From the NCBI GenBank assembly GCA_029817715.1, contig JARUPY010000150.1, positions 124,001 to 188,000 of the forward strand: a DNA stretch of 64,000 nt, written 5' to 3'. Position numbers and translations under genes: made by a program. The notes under the pieces were generated by a model that was not told the DNA's origin, searched no databases, and saw nothing but the letters and a program-made list of their open reading frames with translations. This DNA comes from Melastoma dodecandrum. Lineage: Eukaryota; Streptophyta; Magnoliopsida; Myrtales; Melastomataceae. Below, piece by piece: positions 36,653-48,544 of the stretch (position 1 is the first letter of the stretch; every line of letters starts with the position of its first letter).

Positions 36653-36677
36653 GTTTTTAGGGTTTAGGGTTTTTTTT
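36653..36677. repeat. Short telomere-like tract and T-run, 3' end of element U
   Basis: The plus strand reads GTTTTTAGGGTTTAGGG then eight T, followed by GTTAAGGTAAAG. On the minus strand this is an element 3' end in which an A-run merges with CCCTAAACCC. Confidence 0.7.
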
Positions 36678-36962
36678 GTTAAGGTAAAGTTGATTAGGAG
36701 TAAAGAAAATTACTTACACGGTTCTGAAGGCATATCTAATTTGCCTATACGCAATTCTATCCTAAAGCCCATAACTGAAACAAAAGGATAAACCTCTTAC
36801 GGCCCTTGGCCCCTGTCTACCTATTCCACGGATCCAAAAGAAAATTCCCAGCCCATCCATGCCAAACCCGCATGGATCACAAAAAGGTGGGGGGGGGGGG
36901 ACCATACGACACCTGTCCAATGTCTCAGAATTAAAAATAAACTATGTACTAGAAACCCCTAG
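36678..36962. other. 3' flank of the element U coding remnant
   Basis: A likely 3' UTR of element U on the minus strand. A G-run lies at about 36889-36900. No other feature was seen. Confidence 0.4.
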
Positions 36963-38460
36963 CTAAGTGGATGAGTCACGAGCTTTCTTCCCAGCCAGCC
37001 TCTCAACTGATCTGCTCCGCGCCGCAAGGGGTTTCATCAGGAGGCTATTCCAATTCTTGTACTCCAATGAATCTGCTTCTGGAGCCCATTCCTCCGAGCT
37101 CGTGTCTGAGTCCTCTGTATCTTCAACTTGGAGATCCTGATCCGCGGGGCAGTGCTCATTCCTCAGTTGCCCCAGAGTAGAGGGCTTGTTGCTGCTACCC
37201 ATCAGTTGTTCACAGGAACCGATGTCCTGCCAGAAGTCTGGATCCTTCCAATCCTCTACAGTTATGTTCATAGAGCAGATGCCCTTACCTTTGTCCACAC
37301 GGGTATCCGTGCCTTCCTCCTTATCATCTTTTTTGCAGGTTTGGTCCTATGGGACCTCTTCAGCTTTCTCATCACTGTTCCTCTTTTTGGTGTGTTGTTT
37401 CCCAGATCCAAGGTCATCGGCCATTCTTGCCAGGAGGGTATCTCTTAACATATTCATTTTTTTCATCTTCTCCCACATGGATTGCTGCAGTTTGTCCGCG
37501 AGGAAGATCCAGCTTGGGTAGAGAGCTTCAATTCGCAACGATCCCAGGCCGATTGGTAATCGTAGTCGTCGATTCGCAGCAAAATTTCTTGAATTAGCTC
37601 TTTAAGCTTCAATTCCGCCTTCTCCTCAGCCAATTGCCGACGCTTCGTTTGAGTGGCCGCATCTTTTGTAGTGGGGGTGGGTGGGATCGGCAGGCTGCTC
37701 CACAGGTATGTTGAACCTTACCCTCCTCTTTGGTTGCTCCACCTTAGGCTTCGGGCAGAGGTTGTCAGATTGGGGCGGCTAGTAGGGATCATCCTCCCGC
37801 AGGCAGCCTGTAGATGGTGGGCTGTCCTCCCTATTGAATTGTACTTCCAGGATGTTGGGATAGAGGAAGTCTCTGTTCTCCGCAGCAAGCTTCGACAGCT
37901 GTCTACGCCGGAGTTTCGCTTTCTTCCAGCCAAACGGTTGTGGCCTCTGGATGTATTTCCCTAGGCGCTCATCCTCCAGAATAGCAGACCACTCTTTCCG
38001 CGCTTTAGGTTCGTCCTCCAAATTGAACCGGTCCTCCCTAAGCGCTCGGTTGAAGGAATAGAGGAAGAGGGCTGGCTGACCATACTTGACCCGTGCCAGA
38101 GGCCACCAGAGCTCATTCAGCTTCAATAGCCCCTTCCTGGCAGACTGAAACTCTTCCGTGCATCCTCTGGACAGTGTGTCCCCAATCCTCGTATACAACA
38201 GCAAAATTATCTTTAGGAGCTTGCCTTCTCCATCCTCATCCACTTGGATATCCTCCCAACGAGCATAATTTTCTGTGTCATCCCAGTTATCCGGACCTTT
38301 GGGTCTCCCTCCCCCGTATCTCCAACTGATTACCGGCGCATCACGCTCTTTTTTGTAGAGGGCACCCCATCTTAAACTTTTACACCCGTGGACTGAGATG
38401 TCGGTACTTGCTTCACTAGAGGGATAGCTTATATAATTCTTCTCATTTTCCTCCGCCTCT
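36963..38460 (-). pseudogene. Element U, 3' part: unrecognised ORF with frameshifts
   Basis: Minus strand. A 5' coding segment at 43882-44184 joins in frame to this one when the Gypsy element and one copy of its CTCTG duplication are removed. The first frame here ends with a TAG at 37779. It has ISWRYGGGRPKGPDNW, LLLYTRIGDTL, LLKLNELWWPLARVKYG and FLYSFNRAL. After the stop the same protein-like sequence continues (PKPKVEQPKRRVRFNIP), shifts frame near 37680 into a Lys/Glu-rich coiled-coil stretch, shifts again near 37540 (LYPSWIFLADKLQQSMWEKM), passes a TAG at 37347, and ends with an acidic tail (EDTEDSDTSSEEWAPEAD; stop 36963). I do not recognise the family. The 3' end carries an A-run and a CCCTAAA tail, so it may be a retroposed copy or an ORF1-like gene. 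Confidence 0.6.
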
Positions 38461-38465
38461 CTCTG

Positions 38466-38937
38466 TGATGCGGCCAACTCGACTTGACCTCCTTCCTGAA
38501 GTCGACTTGAGTCGGGCGACTTCTACTCGCCAGCGCCCAAGTCGATCAGGATCATGTCGCCTACTCGCCAGCACCCAAGTCGATCGACTTGTCTGGCGAT
38601 CGACTTGGTCTTGAAGCCCATTTTCTTGAAGACGAAGAGTCACGAAATCCATCTTCCTTTTTTGATTCATTGCATGGTGCATTCAGATTTTATGATTGTT
38701 TTCTTTTAATGTGGGTTCTTTAATAGGGGTTCTGGGGAAATGTTTCTAGACTTAATGAGGGTGCTGGGTTCATCCCCTCATGGTCTATATAAAGGAGTCC
38801 TTTGACATTCGAATGTAAGACATTTTTATTTTTAAAAAAGAAAACCTTTGAGATTCCTCTCGTTTACCTCTGAACTCTGATTTGAGTTCGTTGTCCCGTT
38901 CAACCGTGTGTTTGTCGGGCAGTCCGATCAGCGCTCA
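38466..38937 (+). repeat. 5' LTR of the Gypsy element
   Basis: It is 472 bp. U3 contains a near-direct repeat of about 37 bp (CTACTCGCCAGC[GA]CCCAAGTCGAT, starting near 38522 and 38561) and many CGACTTG/CAAGTCG motifs, a likely regulatory array. A TATA box (CTATATAAAGG) lies at about 38785-38795. Confidence 0.95.
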
Positions 38938-38947
38938 CTGCGTCAGT

Positions 38948-38959
38948 TGGTATCAGAGC
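38948..38959 (+). promoter_or_regulatory. Primer-binding site of the Gypsy element
   Basis: TGGTATCAGAGC, complementary to initiator-Met tRNA, 10 nt after the LTR end. Confidence 0.88.
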
Positions 38960-38982
38960 TTGGGATTGCCCGAGGCTGTTCA

Positions 38983-40956
38983 ATGGCGGACGAGTCAGCT
39001 AACCATGGTCCAAACGCCGTTGGGCGGGAGGAAGATAGATGGCAAGCGATGGATCAGCGGGTTGGACGGATGGAAACTCGCTTGGACCAGATCTTGCTAC
39101 GACTAGAAACCCTTGGTTTGCCTAGGGAACAGAATGCTGAAGCGGAAGAGCGTCCAACGAGAGTCGCTCCTCGCATCCCTCCACGAATTCCCCCTGGTCG
39201 AATTCATGTTCCACGACGGATGCAACCCGTCCATGAATGTGACGATGAGGAAGATGAAGCGGAGGATTACTTTCATGGAAACCGACGTCAACCTCAGGTG
39301 CGCGACGAGATTAGACTCAAAGTTGACGTCCCGGTTTTCGATGGTGGTCTTAGTATTGAGGACTTCCTTGACTGGTTGTCGGAAGTCGAACAGTTTCTTG
39401 AGTATACTGAAGTTCCTGAAGAGAAACAAGTGAAGTTAGTAGCATATCGGCTCAAAGGAGGAGCAGCAGCTTGGTGGGATCGGCTGCAAGAAAATAGAAC
39501 ACTTGAAGGACGTGCGGCCGTTCGTACTTGGAGGAGGATGAAACAACTATTGAAGGGTCGTTTTCTCCCTCCAGATTATGAGCAATATCTATTCATGCAA
39601 TACCAGAGGTGTCAACAAGGAAATCGGTCCGTTCACACGTACACGGGTGAATTTCTTCGCCTCGCCGAACGGAATTCTCTGACTGAAACCGAGGGGCAGC
39701 AGGTTGCGCGCTACTTAGAGGGATTAACCCCATCTATCCGAAATCGGATTGGAGTTCAAATGATCACCACAATTGATGAAGCACGGAGTTTAGCGTTAAA
39801 GGCTGAGCTGCTACAACTTGATCGTGGAAGTTACTATCGGAAGGGAAGTGAAGATTCCTTCAAAGGAGAGAAGTTGAAGGCAGTACAAAGGGAGTCGTCT
39901 AGTATGCCGAGCAGGAGTTCGATTGAAAGGTCGGAAGGTAGGAAGAACGTGCCTACGACTGAATTCAAGAGAGGTCCTAGCACATCCTCCAAAGTGCAGT
40001 CGATTAAATGTTTCAAATGCAATGAGATGGGACATCGATCCAGCGATTGTCCGCGTCGGAAGGTCGTGGCTATTATCGAAGAAGAAACTGAATGTGAGGA
40101 TGTCATGTGCGAACCAGAGGATGACTATGAGGATACGTACCAAGAGGAAGGGGAGAACGAGCATGTCTATGTGATTCGGAAACTTATGTTATCTCCAAAG
40201 CGAGAAGAGCAAACTCAGAGGAACCGACTTTTTCGAACACGTTGTTTGATTAAGTCTCTTCCATTTACGGTGATTATTGATAGTGGAAGTCAGGAAAACA
40301 TCATCAGAAAGTCCGTTGTTGAAAAGTTGAATCTTCCGGTGGAGAGTCATCCGAGTCCTTACTCGATCGGCTGGATCAGGGCTGTCGGTGAAGTTCGCGT
40401 CACAGAGAGATGTAAAGTGCCATTTTCCATTGGGAGGTATAAGGACGAGGTGTATTGTGATGTGGTTGACATGGAGGCTTGTCACTTGCTGTTCGGAAGA
40501 CCTTGGCAATTCGACAATGACGTAAGTCACTCTGGAAAGGATAACGTTTATCGGCTGAAAAAAGGAGGCGTTCGCTACATTCTACTTCCAATGAATCAGG
40601 CTCCTAGAGTCGAGTCGGAAGAGAAAGAGAGAAGCAAGGCGTTGCTCGTTAGATCCGACTCCACTCGAGAGTTAGAGGCAGAAATGAAGGCGGCCGGAGA
40701 GGTCCATTTGCTGATTGTAAGGGAGTTGCCGAAAGGAGACAAGGTGGAAGAGGACGTTCCTGAAGAAGTGAAACCAATCCTTGCTAAGTTTGGGGAGCTA
40801 GCGTCTGGCGAACTTCCTGATGGTTTGCCACCTCTACGCGACATTCAGCACCGAATCGATTTAATTCCTGGAGCCAGCCTACCGAATGAGTCCGAAAGAG
40901 AATGCCATATTACAGGAGAAGGTAGAAGAACTACTACACAAGGGACATATTTGTGA
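38983..40956 (+). CDS. Gypsy gag and protease
   Basis: The start at 38983 ([14 protein letters not shown]) lies just after the primer-binding site. Gag (about residues 110-290) has the retrotransposon capsid pattern [28 protein letters not shown] and [15 protein letters not shown]2CX4HX4C zinc knuckle follows ([14 protein letters not shown]). An aspartic protease with [11 protein letters not shown] carries the active-site DSG. The frame ends at 40956 after sliding out of the conserved linker ([11 protein letters not shown], then ESEREC). In related elements this linker leads straight into the RT, so gag and pol were probably one frame and a small deletion near 40890 separated them. A frameshift mechanism is the alternative. 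Confidence 0.92.
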   Translation: MADESANHGPNAVGREEDRWQAMDQRVGRMETRLDQILLRLETLGLPREQNAEAEERPTRVAPRIPPRIPPGRIHVPRRMQPVHECDDEEDEAEDYFHGNRRQPQVRDEIRLKVDVPVFDGGLSIEDFLDWLSEVEQFLEYTEVPEEKQVKLVAYRLKGGAAAWWDRLQENRTLEGRAAVRTWRRMKQLLKGRFLPPDYEQYLFMQYQRCQQGNRSVHTYTGEFLRLAERNSLTETEGQQVARYLEGLTPSIRNRIGVQMITTIDEARSLALKAELLQLDRGSYYRKGSEDSFKGEKLKAVQRESSSMPSRSSIERSEGRKNVPTTEFKRGPSTSSKVQSIKCFKCNEMGHRSSDCPRRKVVAIIEEETECEDVMCEPEDDYEDTYQEEGENEHVYVIRKLMLSPKREEQTQRNRLFRTRCLIKSLPFTVIIDSGSQENIIRKSVVEKLNLPVESHPSPYSIGWIRAVGEVRVTERCKVPFSIGRYKDEVYCDVVDMEACHLLFGRPWQFDNDVSHSGKDNVYRLKKGGVRYILLPMNQAPRVESEEKERSKALLVRSDSTRELEAEMKAAGEVHLLIVRELPKGDKVEEDVPEEVKPILAKFGELASGELPDGLPPLRDIQHRIDLIPGASLPNESERECHITGEGRRTTTQGTYL

Positions 40957-43426
40957 GAGCCATAGCCCATGCGCTGTGCCGGCTCTACTTGTTCCCAAGA
41001 AAGACGGAAGTTGGAGAATGTGTGTGGATAGCCGAGCTATCAATCGGACCACGGTGGGGTACAGATTTCCCATTCCTAGGCTCGATGACAAGCTGGATCA
41101 ACTTCACGGTTCAGTCGTGTTCTCGAAGATCGACTTACGGAGCGGATATCATCAAATTCGAATCCGACCTGGAGACGAATGGAAAACGGCTTTCAAGACT
41201 CGAGATGGCTTATATGAGTGGCTGGTCATGCCGTTCGGGCTCTCCAATGCGCCGAGTACATTTATGCATCTTATGAACCAGGTATTGAAGTCTTTTATCG
41301 GTCAGTGTGTTGTTGTTTATTTCGATGACATATTGATCTATAGCAAGTCGCGAAGCGAGCATGAGGATCATTTGCGTGACGTACTAACTGTTTTGAGAGA
41401 GTACAAGCTCTATTTGCATCTCAAGAAGTGTAGTTTTATGAAGTCAGAATTGCTTTTCCTCGGATATATAGTAAGTGCTGAGGGAGTACGAGTTGATGAA
41501 GATAAGGTTAAAGCAATTCGTGAGTGGCCTTCACCGAAATCAGTTAGTGAAGTTAGAAGTTTCCATGGGTTAGCTACTTTCTATAGAAGATTCATTAAGA
41601 ATTTCAGTTCAATTGTGGCTCCGATTACTGAGTGTCTGAAGAAGGGGAAATTCCATTGGGGTGAAGAGGCTGAGGAGAGTTTTGCGTTGATCAAAGAGAA
41701 ACTGAGCTCAGCTCCTGTACTTGCATTGCCAAGTTTTGATAAGTTGTTTGAAGTTGAATGCGACGCGAGTGGGTTTGGAATTGGGGCTGTCTTATCTCAA
41801 GAGAAGCGACCAGTAGCATATTTCAGTGAGAAGTTGAGTGAAGCTCGCAGGAAGTGGTCGACTTATGACAAAGAGTTCTATGCTGTTTTCCGGACTCTAA
41901 AATATTGGGAGCATTATTTGATTGGGAAAGAGTTTGTCTTGTATTCGGATCACCAAGCATTGAAGTATTTGAGTAGCCAACAGAAGTTAAGTCGAGATAT
42001 GCATGCCCGCTGGTCGACTTATATTCAGAAGTTTCCTTTTAAGCTCATGCACAAGTCGGGGGTACACAACAAAGTCGCGGATGCTTTAAGTCGACGCGCA
42101 ACCCTTCTTACAGAGTTGCGGACAGAACTAGTGGGATTTGAACAACTGAGAGAAGCATATGCTCGAGATGAGGATTTTGCGGACATTTGGGCTAAGATTC
42201 ACCGAAGAGAGAGTGTTGGTGAATTCCATATTTCGGATGGATATCTCATGCGGGGAAACCAACTATGCATCCCACACACCTCACTTCGAGAGAAACTGAT
42301 CAGAGATTTACATGGAGGAGGTCTTGGTGGACATCTAGGTCGAGATAAGACATTGGCTGCAGTGGTGGAACGGTTTTATTGGCCTAAGTTGAGGAGAGAT
42401 GTGGAGAGATTTGTGCAGCGATGCAGCTCATGTCAAGTCGCGAAGGGACATTCTCAAAATGTTGGGTTATACCTTCCACTACCGGTTCCAGAGGATCCTT
42501 GGCAGGCTTTATCTATGGATTTCGTGTTAGGACTGCCCCGTACCCAAAGGGGCATGGATTCTATCTTTGTTGTGGTTGACAGGTTCTCTAAGATGGCACA
42601 CTTTATCCCGTGTCGGAAGACGTCAGATGCTTCAAATGTAGCTCGCATGTTTTTTCGTGAAGTGGTACGCCTTCATGGAATTCCTAAGTCGATTGTCTCG
42701 GACCGCGACTCGAGATTCCTTAGCCATTTCTGGATGACCTTGTGGAGGTTGTTTGATGTGTCTTTGAACTTTAGTAGTACGGCACACCCACAGACGGATG
42801 GTCAGACGGAATCAATGAATCGGACACTGGGAAATATGCTGCGGAGTATATGTGGAGACAAGTCGAAGCAATGGGACTTTGCACTTTCTCAAGCGGAGTT
42901 CGCATATAACAGTGCTGTTCATAGTGCTCTCGGGAGATCTCCATTTTCTATCGTCTACCAGAAAGTTCCACAACATGCATTGGACCTGATTCCTCTTCTG
43001 AAGGACAATAAAAAAAGCTCAGCCGCTGAGGACCTTGCAGAGCAGATTCAAGACACCCGGAAGCAAGTCAAGGAACGTTTGGAGGCGACCAATGAGAAGT
43101 ATAAACGGATTGCTGATAAAAATAGGCGAGAGCGAGTTTTCTCAGAAGGAGATCAAGTAATGGTATTTCTTCGAAAGGAGAGATTCCCAGTGGGAAGTTA
43201 TAATAAGCTCAAGCCACGGAAGTATGGACCTTATGAAGTGTTGCGGAAGATTAACGACAATGCATATGTCATCGATCTGCCAGAGTCTATGGATATTTCT
43301 CGTACTTTCAATGTTGCGGATATATTCCCTTACCATGATTCCCAGGAACCGCTGTACCCGGAGAAACCAAGCTCGAAGTCGAGCTTTTCACAGGTGGAGG
43401 AGAATGATGCGGCCAACTCGACTTGA
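40886..43426 (+). CDS. Gypsy reverse transcriptase, RNase H and integrase
   Basis: An 846-aa open frame beginning [17 protein letters not shown], overlapping the gag frame by 71 bp in another phase. The RT has [49 protein letters not shown] and the catalytic [11 protein letters not shown]. RNase H starts at [18 protein letters not shown] and has [10 protein letters not shown]. The integrase has an HHCC zinc-binding end ([24 protein letters not shown]) and a DDE core ([44 protein letters not shown]). A GPY/F-like module follows ([16 protein letters not shown]). No chromodomain follows; the ORF ends inside the 3' LTR. No internal stop was found, so the element looks close to functional apart from the gag-pol junction. 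Confidence 0.94.
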   Translation: MSPKENAILQEKVEELLHKGHICESHSPCAVPALLVPKKDGSWRMCVDSRAINRTTVGYRFPIPRLDDKLDQLHGSVVFSKIDLRSGYHQIRIRPGDEWKTAFKTRDGLYEWLVMPFGLSNAPSTFMHLMNQVLKSFIGQCVVVYFDDILIYSKSRSEHEDHLRDVLTVLREYKLYLHLKKCSFMKSELLFLGYIVSAEGVRVDEDKVKAIREWPSPKSVSEVRSFHGLATFYRRFIKNFSSIVAPITECLKKGKFHWGEEAEESFALIKEKLSSAPVLALPSFDKLFEVECDASGFGIGAVLSQEKRPVAYFSEKLSEARRKWSTYDKEFYAVFRTLKYWEHYLIGKEFVLYSDHQALKYLSSQQKLSRDMHARWSTYIQKFPFKLMHKSGVHNKVADALSRRATLLTELRTELVGFEQLREAYARDEDFADIWAKIHRRESVGEFHISDGYLMRGNQLCIPHTSLREKLIRDLHGGGLGGHLGRDKTLAAVVERFYWPKLRRDVERFVQRCSSCQVAKGHSQNVGLYLPLPVPEDPWQALSMDFVLGLPRTQRGMDSIFVVVDRFSKMAHFIPCRKTSDASNVARMFFREVVRLHGIPKSIVSDRDSRFLSHFWMTLWRLFDVSLNFSSTAHPQTDGQTESMNRTLGNMLRSICGDKSKQWDFALSQAEFAYNSAVHSALGRSPFSIVYQKVPQHALDLIPLLKDNKKSSAAEDLAEQIQDTRKQVKERLEATNEKYKRIADKNRRERVFSEGDQVMVFLRKERFPVGSYNKLKPRKYGPYEVLRKINDNAYVIDLPESMDISRTFNVADIFPYHDSQEPLYPEKPSSKSSFSQVEENDAANST
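43392..43404 (+). promoter_or_regulatory. Polypurine tract of the Gypsy element
   Basis: AGGTGGAGGAGAA lies directly before the 3' LTR and within the pol frame. Confidence 0.85.
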
Positions 43427-43876
43427 CCTCCTTCCTGAAGTCGACTTGAGTCGGGCGACTTCTACTCGCCAGCGCCCAAGTCGATCAGGATCATGTCGCC
43501 TACTCGCCAGCACCCAAGTCGATCGACTTGTCTGGCGATCGACTTGGTCTTGAAGCCCATTTTCTTGAAGACGAAGAGTCACGAAATCCATCTTCCTTTT
43601 TTGATTCATTGCATGGTGCATTCAGACTTTATGATTGTTTTCTTTTAATGTGGGTTCTTTAATAGGGGTTCTGGGGAAATGTTTCTAGACTTAATGAGGG
43701 TGCTGGGTTCATCCCCTCATGGTCTATATAAAGGAGTCCTTTGGCATTCGAATGTAAGACATTTTTTTATTTTTAAAAGAAAACTTTTGAGATTCCTCTC
43801 GTTTACCTTTGAACTCTGATTTGAGTTCGTTGTCCCGTTCAACCGTGTGTTTGTCGGGCAGTCCGATCAACGCTCA
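43405..43876 (+). repeat. 3' LTR of the Gypsy element
   Basis: It is 472 bp, the partner of 38466-38937, followed by the CTCTG duplication. Confidence 0.95.
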
Positions 43877-43881
43877 CTCTG

Positions 43882-44184
43882 CGCTCCCAATGGGTCCTCA
43901 TCCATGGAGATTTGTGACCACCCCGCGAACCATTCACTATCATATTCCTCCGAATCGCTTATGGGTTTTGGGTCGCCCCAAGAATAGTTTGGGTTCGGCT
44001 GAGGAGCCACCCCGCCTAGCAGCACACAACTTTCGTCCAACATTTTGCATGGTTTTGATTCCCTCCTATTTGACGGTTCGGAGGTTACCTGGACAAAGGG
44101 TCGCGCTTCCTCTGGGGTTTCTCTGTCCGATTCATCCCTACCCACTTTGACTGCCCTCATCGCTTGCCCTCTAGTGAACACCAT
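43882..44184 (-). pseudogene. Element U, 5' part: N-terminus of the unrecognised ORF, split by a Gypsy insertion
   Basis: Minus-strand frame from an ATG at 44184 (MVFTRGQAMRAVKVGRD) through PNPNYSWGDPKPIS and DSEEYDSEWFAGW to the insertion point after DEDPLGAQ. On the other side of the Gypsy element the frame resumes with REAEENEKNYISYPSSE. The protein is hydrophilic and acidic, with no recognised domain. Upstream sequence to about 44640 is open in one frame but unlike anything I know. Confidence 0.6.
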
Positions 44185-44627
44185 CTCGCGCGACTTGCTT
44201 TTGCTGAGGTGTGAATCAACCCAACTGGAGCTTGCTAGACCCTGTGCTGACGCTCGGTTGGCAGATACCTGAAGCTAAACCCTAAACGTCCCGCCTCGCT
44301 ATGAGAGTGCGGGGGCTGGAAGGCATAAGTTGGGCTCGACCTAATAACACTCCCCGGCCTATTCCTTCTTTGCAGCACAAAGCCCCGACGTCCACCACCC
44401 AGCCCAGTGAGATGTCCACCTCCCAGCCCAGGTTTAGACCCAGAGCCATAATTAAACGACCCAGCCTGGTAATTGACATATCCAACCTGGTCTCAGCCGA
44501 ACCACAACATGGAATCCAAATGTTGCAGCATGAATGGCTAAAGTAATAGCTTTGGCTGCTCCCAAGAGGTTTCCCTTCCGTCAAAACCAGGGGTGTATTG
44601 CTTTCCACTACCAGCTCCCCTCTTACT
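44185..44627. other. Junction between element U and LINE-3, unassigned
   Basis: It is open on the minus strand from 44635 to 44282, with a Gly/Leu-rich translation that matches nothing I know. No A-run marks the LINE-3 3' end here, so LINE-3 may be 3'-truncated or have a variant end. A short AAACCCTAAAC lies at about 44276-44286. Confidence 0.4.
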
Positions 44628-47600
44628 TCAGTCATGATGTGCTGTCGATGACCTAGTTAGACACTTCATCATACCTCTTACAGCGATGCTTCCGGCAGAG
44701 GATCTAGCTGCATTTGCGTTCATTTTTCTTTTACTCCGATCTCTCCAGATGTGATACATTAGGATAACGATTACACCCGAGATGCGGCTTGCCCCCCTTA
44801 CCCCAACAGCAGCTGACTGCAATTGCTCCATGTCCTCCCACGTTGAGCTGAAAAAATTATATTGCAACATTCCTCCGAGGTAATCCCATATCTTCCAGAC
44901 GAAATCGCATTGGAAGAACAGGTGGTCCCTTGTCTCAACTCCACTGTGACAGAAGATGCAGTCTGCGCTACTCCAGAGTCCTTTCTGATGACAAAATTTC
45001 ACCGTACGGATTCTACCTTTAGCCACAAGCCAGACTAAGAAGGAGCATCTAGGGGGGGATATCTTTGTTCCGTATCCACATACTCCAAGGTAATCTTTGG
45101 TTTTTCGGCCGTAGGACATCCCACGCTTCTTTTATAGAGAAGGTCCCTTTGTTGTTGTTTAGCCATAGTAGGTTATCCAACCCTATCCCAGGGTAGTCTC
45201 GTGGACCGATTAAACCCACTAATTCCGTGAAGAAAGCTTTTCTCCCCGCCTTCGGACATGGATCCTGCTGTAAATTGCCTCCAGGCTGAGCTCCGGAAGA
45301 CCTCTTGTACCGACGCATGTTTTGGAATACAAGAATTAATCCTCATACTTGATTCAATAACCATATCCAATCTGCTTGCTGCAGTCCATTTGTCATGCCA
45401 GAATGAGATTCGGCTTCCATTCCCTACTTTCCAGGCAACGAGGTTCTCTATGAGTCAACGCACCTTGAGGATTCTTTTCCATAACCAGGAGTCTTTAGGC
45501 CTTGGTTGTACAGCCCAGATGCTCTTCTCCTTAAGCAGCTCCCTGTGCACCCAATTAGTCCAGATGGAACCAGACGGCTCAGAAAGTAGCAGCCATATGT
45601 GTTTAATCAAGGCAACTATGTTCCAATCCAAAGGCCGTTTAATATCCAGACCTCCTTCCTCGAATGGGCAGCAAACCTCTGACCATTTAACTCGAGCCTT
45701 CCCACCACCAAAAGTGGTACTTCCCCAGAGAAAGCTAGCCATTAGCCTATCAATTCTTTTACATACCTCAATTGGTAGTGGATCAATGGCAGCCCAATAC
45801 GATTGTATTGAGAGTAGAACTACTCGCACAAGCTGCAATCTAGCCGCAGATGGGAGATTTCTGCTCGTCCAATTGGAGATGCGTTTCGTAATGGCGTCTA
45901 CAAGGGGAGTACAGTCCCTTGTTGATAGCTGCTTAGAGACAAAGGGTATTCCCAGGTAGCGCATCGGAAACTGGCCTTTCCGAAATCCAGTACAGCTTAG
46001 TATATCCTGCTGCACCATTTCATCAACCCTGCCAAAAAGGATCTCACACTTCTCCACACTTATTTGCAGCCCAGACATAGAAGAGAAAGTTCGTAAGGTC
46101 TCCTTGATTAACTTTACCGATGTGCTGTCTGCTTTTGTAAATAAGAGAACGTCATCTGCGAAGATTATGTGTGAGATTCGCGCACGGCTGCACCTGCTGT
46201 GGTACTGAAATGCAGGATCCGCGGCACATGTTCTCATAAGACCTGATAGAGCCTCCATGGCAAAAAAAAAGAGAGATGGAGATAGCGGATCTCCTTGCCG
46301 CAATCCACGCGTGCTTCGGAAACGTCCACAAATCGGCCCATTTATATTTAAGGAAAAGGAAGGAGTAGTGATGTACTCCGTAATCCATGTGACCATTCTC
46401 TTTGGTACTCCAAAAGCCTTAAGGACCTCAATAAGATAGTTCCAATTCAGCGAATCAAATGCTTTGGCTATGTCAAGTTTCATTGCACAGCTGTCCGGGC
46501 CTTTTGCCGTGTTATAACCTGCTAATAGTTCTTGGGCAAGCAGGACGTTGTCCACAATTCTTCTCCCCGGTACGAAGGCGGCTTACTCCAGACTTATCAG
46601 TTCCGGGAGGACTTGTCGAAGTCTGCTGGCAATGATCCTGGATATACACTTATAGATAACATTGCAGCAGGAGATCAGTCTAAAGTTTCTAATTTTCTCT
46701 GCTTGGGCTTTTTTGGGCACAAGTGTGATCACCGTAGAGTTGATTTCTCTTAGCATACGCCCCCTGCAGAAGAACTCCTTGACTGCCTTGATTACATCTG
46801 TTCCAACCGTCTTCCATGCTGATTTGTAAAATTCGACAGTGAAACCATCCGGTCCCGGGGCTTTTTCCGTCTGCATATCAAATAGAGCCTCCTTAATCTC
46901 TTGGTTGGCTACCTCCTGGGTTAATAACGACTGCTGCTCCTGCCCAATACGCGATCTCAGGAGCTTAGGAATTCGCGATGTATCCTGATATGCCCCACCA
47001 TCACAAGTTAAAATTGACTGGAAGTGCGCAATCATCTCATCTCGGATTCTCTTCTGGTCCACCACCCTTTCCCCATCATCTAGGCACAGAGAAGTGATAG
47101 CGTTTCGGTTGGCCCTCCTGTTGACTTCCCCATGAAAATAGGCAGTATTACGGTCTCCCAACTTTAGCCAGGTAGTACGGGATTTCTGTTTAAGGAAGCT
47201 CTCCTCCATTCTCGCAACTTTATCAAATTTCTCTGATGCTAACTTTTCTTCCTCCATATTAGGCTTGCCTGCTGCAAGGCCTGTAGTTCCACCCTGGCTT
47301 GTTCTACTCTCCTCGAAATGCCCAGGAGGTGTTCTCGATTGAGTTTTTTCAGCTCAACCTTAAGATTCTTCAATTTACAACACAACCTAAACATGTGGAG
47401 CCCACTATAATCTTTCCCCCAACCTGACGCTAGCGCTTTCTCATAGTGGGGGTGGTGTCTCCAGAAGTCAAAAAACTTAAAAGGACCACCCTTCCTCTCA
47501 TCCCGTCCCATGCGTAATAGACATGGGGAGTGGTCTGACGTCGTCTGTGGTAGGTACTTAGCCTCTGAAAGCTTGAAAGCTTCAATCCATTCCCTATTTA

Positions 47601-48368
47601 TGATGATCCGGTCCAGCTTCGCTAATATCGGGGTGTCCTTTTATTGGACCAAGTGAATTGGCACCCTACTCCCCTGAGGTCATCCATACCCAGGGTATAC
47701 ATAGTTCGATTTAAGACATTATCAACCTCCCTCCACTTCTCATTTCCCTCCAATCTCTCATTGGGTGCACGGACAACATTAAAGTCGCCCATGATACACC
47801 ACGGCACCGATATCGGGCCAGCAGCCAGCAGATAATTCCATAACTCTGTCCGTTCTTCACGGTCAGTGCTACCATATACAAAGGTAATACAGAAACTTTT
47901 AGCCTCCCCGAATAGATCAACTCTGGTATGGACCCACTGGCTACCTTTAGCTATAATATGCACACTGCATCTGGCAGCATCCCAGCTTATTTTCATACGA
48001 CCAATGCCATTCTTCCCATAAGTGGTGACGTAACACCACTGCTGACGAAAGAGAGCATGGTTCATCTCCTCTATGGAACTGCGAAGCTTTGTTTCATAAA
48101 GACCAACAATAAATATATTATAGAGGCTGACGAGGCGCGCAACCTCCTTGATATGTAAGGGGTCATTTAGTCCCCTTATGTTCCACGATAAAATCATTGG
48201 GAGGTTGTTGGGGGCCAAGCCCCTTATCCTTGCTCTGACGACCCTTTTTGACTCCTTCCAAGACATCCCTTGTGCTTCCAGTGCTGTCACTGCTGGTGTC
48301 ATGCAATTTGGCCCATTTTGCCTGACAACCTTCCCTTGCAATTGGGGTACGCCGCTCATCTTCTTCAA
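44628..48368 (-). pseudogene. LINE-3 ORF2 (endonuclease and reverse transcriptase), frameshifted
   Basis: Minus strand. It begins about 48205 with MILSWNIRGLNDPLHIKEV, the APE endonuclease, with CIMGDFNVVRAPNERLEG. The RT has EKAPGPDGFTVEFYKSAW, FRLISCCNVIYKCISRII, GLRQGDPLSPSLFFFAME and FADDVLLFTKAD. The zf-RVT end has CIFCHSGVETRDHLFFQC. At least four frame changes (near 47620, 47250, 45450 and 45110) and a stop near 46556-46580 break it. It has the same domain plan as LINE-1 but only moderate sequence similarity, so it is another subfamily of L1-type elements. No RNase H follows. Confidence 0.9.
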
Positions 48369-48544
48369 ACTTATTTCCTATTGATCGTTACCTTGCAATA
48401 AGCTTGTCCATGAGATCCAGCTATTGCTGGCCTCTCAGTAAATCCCATTCCCCCTCTTCCTCCACATCACCCGGCTGTTGGAGTTCAGATTCCGGCACAC
48501 AATCCCTCCTCCTCCAAATCCTCCCTCGCATTCCCTACCACCGA

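Larger units (their letters stand above)
38466..43876 (+). mobile_element. Complete Ty3/Gypsy retrotransposon
   Basis: The element is 5411 bp. Two LTRs of exactly 472 bp (38466-38937 and 43405-43876) run TGATGC...CGCTCA. The target duplication CTCTG is present at 38461-38465 and 43877-43881. The LTRs differ at only a handful of sites (about 98% by eye), so insertion is recent. Gag-protease and RT-RNase H-integrase are in two overlapping frames. The domain order PR-RT-RH-IN is that of Metaviridae. The PR and RT wording ([22 protein letters not shown]-like start) is chromovirus-like, but no chromodomain follows the integrase. It interrupts element U. Confidence 0.96.
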
